From assembly GCF_017874595.1 (NCBI RefSeq), contig NZ_JAGILA010000001.1, forward strand, positions 1,054,001-1,118,000: a stretch of DNA of 64,000 nucleotides. Reading direction: 5' to 3'. Numbering within the stretch: position 1 is the stretch's first letter; every line of letters starts with the position of its first letter. This stretch comes from Sinorhizobium kostiense. Its GTDB lineage: Bacteria; Pseudomonadota; Alphaproteobacteria; Rhizobiales; Rhizobiaceae. The position numbers were made by a program, and so were the translations under genes. Positions 63,901-64,000 of the stretch are shown here, in pieces. The notes beneath the pieces were generated by a model. It ran no database searches, was not told the origin of the DNA, and saw only the letters and a program-made list of their open reading frames with translations.

Positions 63901-64000
63901 GTGGCACAGGAAATCTCGTCACGAAACTCTGTCGCAATCATCACCGGAGCCGCCGGCGATATCGGCGGCGCCATAGCGAGGCGGTTGGGCGAGGACCACG
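63901..64000 (+). CDS. Short-chain dehydrogenase/reductase, 5' part only (cut by window end)
   Basis: Begins at a GTG one base after the RpiR stop. The first 33 residues contain VAIITGAAGDIGGAIARRLG, a clear TGxxxxIG cofactor motif of classical SDRs. The rest lies beyond the window. Tight spacing indicates co-transcription with RpiR. Confidence 0.75.
   Translation, partial: MAQEISSRNSVAIITGAAGDIGGAIARRLGEDH

Overview
The window looks like accessory DNA (chromid or megaplasmid) of a Sinorhizobium/Ensifer-type alpha-proteobacterium. It is GC-rich and packed with ABC importers, each beside its own catabolic genes and regulator. It carries a CIRCE-controlled groES-groEL copy next to small heat-shock genes with ROSE-like control, a PuuD-type urate hydroxylase, a DUF982 gene and several dispersed palindromic intergenic elements of the kind known from rhizobia (RIME-like). 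No rRNA, tRNA, CRISPR array, plasmid replication gene or intact transposase was seen. The genus is inferred from gene content and repeats, not from a marker gene.

Layout. 0.1-4.8 kb: a translationally coupled signalling triad (four-GAF histidine kinase, single-domain receiver, receiver-cyclase fusion), then a flavin oxidoreductase. 6.1-13.2 kb: a metabolic block (HAD hydrolase, APH-type kinase, class III PLP enzyme, GntR, tartrate/malate-type dehydrogenase, Lrp/AsnC) lying between a decayed internal fragment of a CPA2 antiporter gene and the intact gene. 15-18.8 kb: purine catabolism (LysR, puuD, guaD). 18.9-22.9 kb: heat-shock block (groEL, groES, two Hsp20 genes) and DUF982. 23-30.8 kb: penicillin-binding protein 1C paired with a thioester alpha-2-macroglobulin. 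30.9-37.0 kb: polyamine-type ABC importer with an Asp/Glu/hydantoin racemase and a divergent GntR. 37.1-43.4 kb: deoxyribose catabolism (DeoR, DeoC, ALDH16-type tandem dehydrogenase), then FucU-like, OsmC-like and dimethylargininase-like proteins. 43.5-46.8 kb: a second class III cyclase, an SRPBCC protein flanked by repeats, and a disulfide oxidoreductase. 47-51 kb: OsmF/YehZ-type osmoprotectant importer. 51.1-57.1 kb: sugar-type ABC importer with a Gfo/Idh/MocA dehydrogenase and a GNAT. 57.1-60.8 kb: atypical SDR, class V PLP enzyme, RidA-family protein and LysR. 60.8-64 kb: MlrC/M81 protein, NTF2-like protein, RpiR regulator and the start of an SDR cut by the window end.

Most modules follow one plan: an importer or enzyme operon with a divergent or adjacent one-component regulator. 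The most unusual items are the antiporter-fragment direct repeats around the 6.1-13.2 kb block, a 180-bp nested palindromic element read in frame inside pbpC, layered heat-shock RNA/DNA control at 20.9-22.4 kb, and a family of about 100-bp double-palindrome repeats (four full copies and one half copy between 41 and 61 kb), two of which bracket a single gene.
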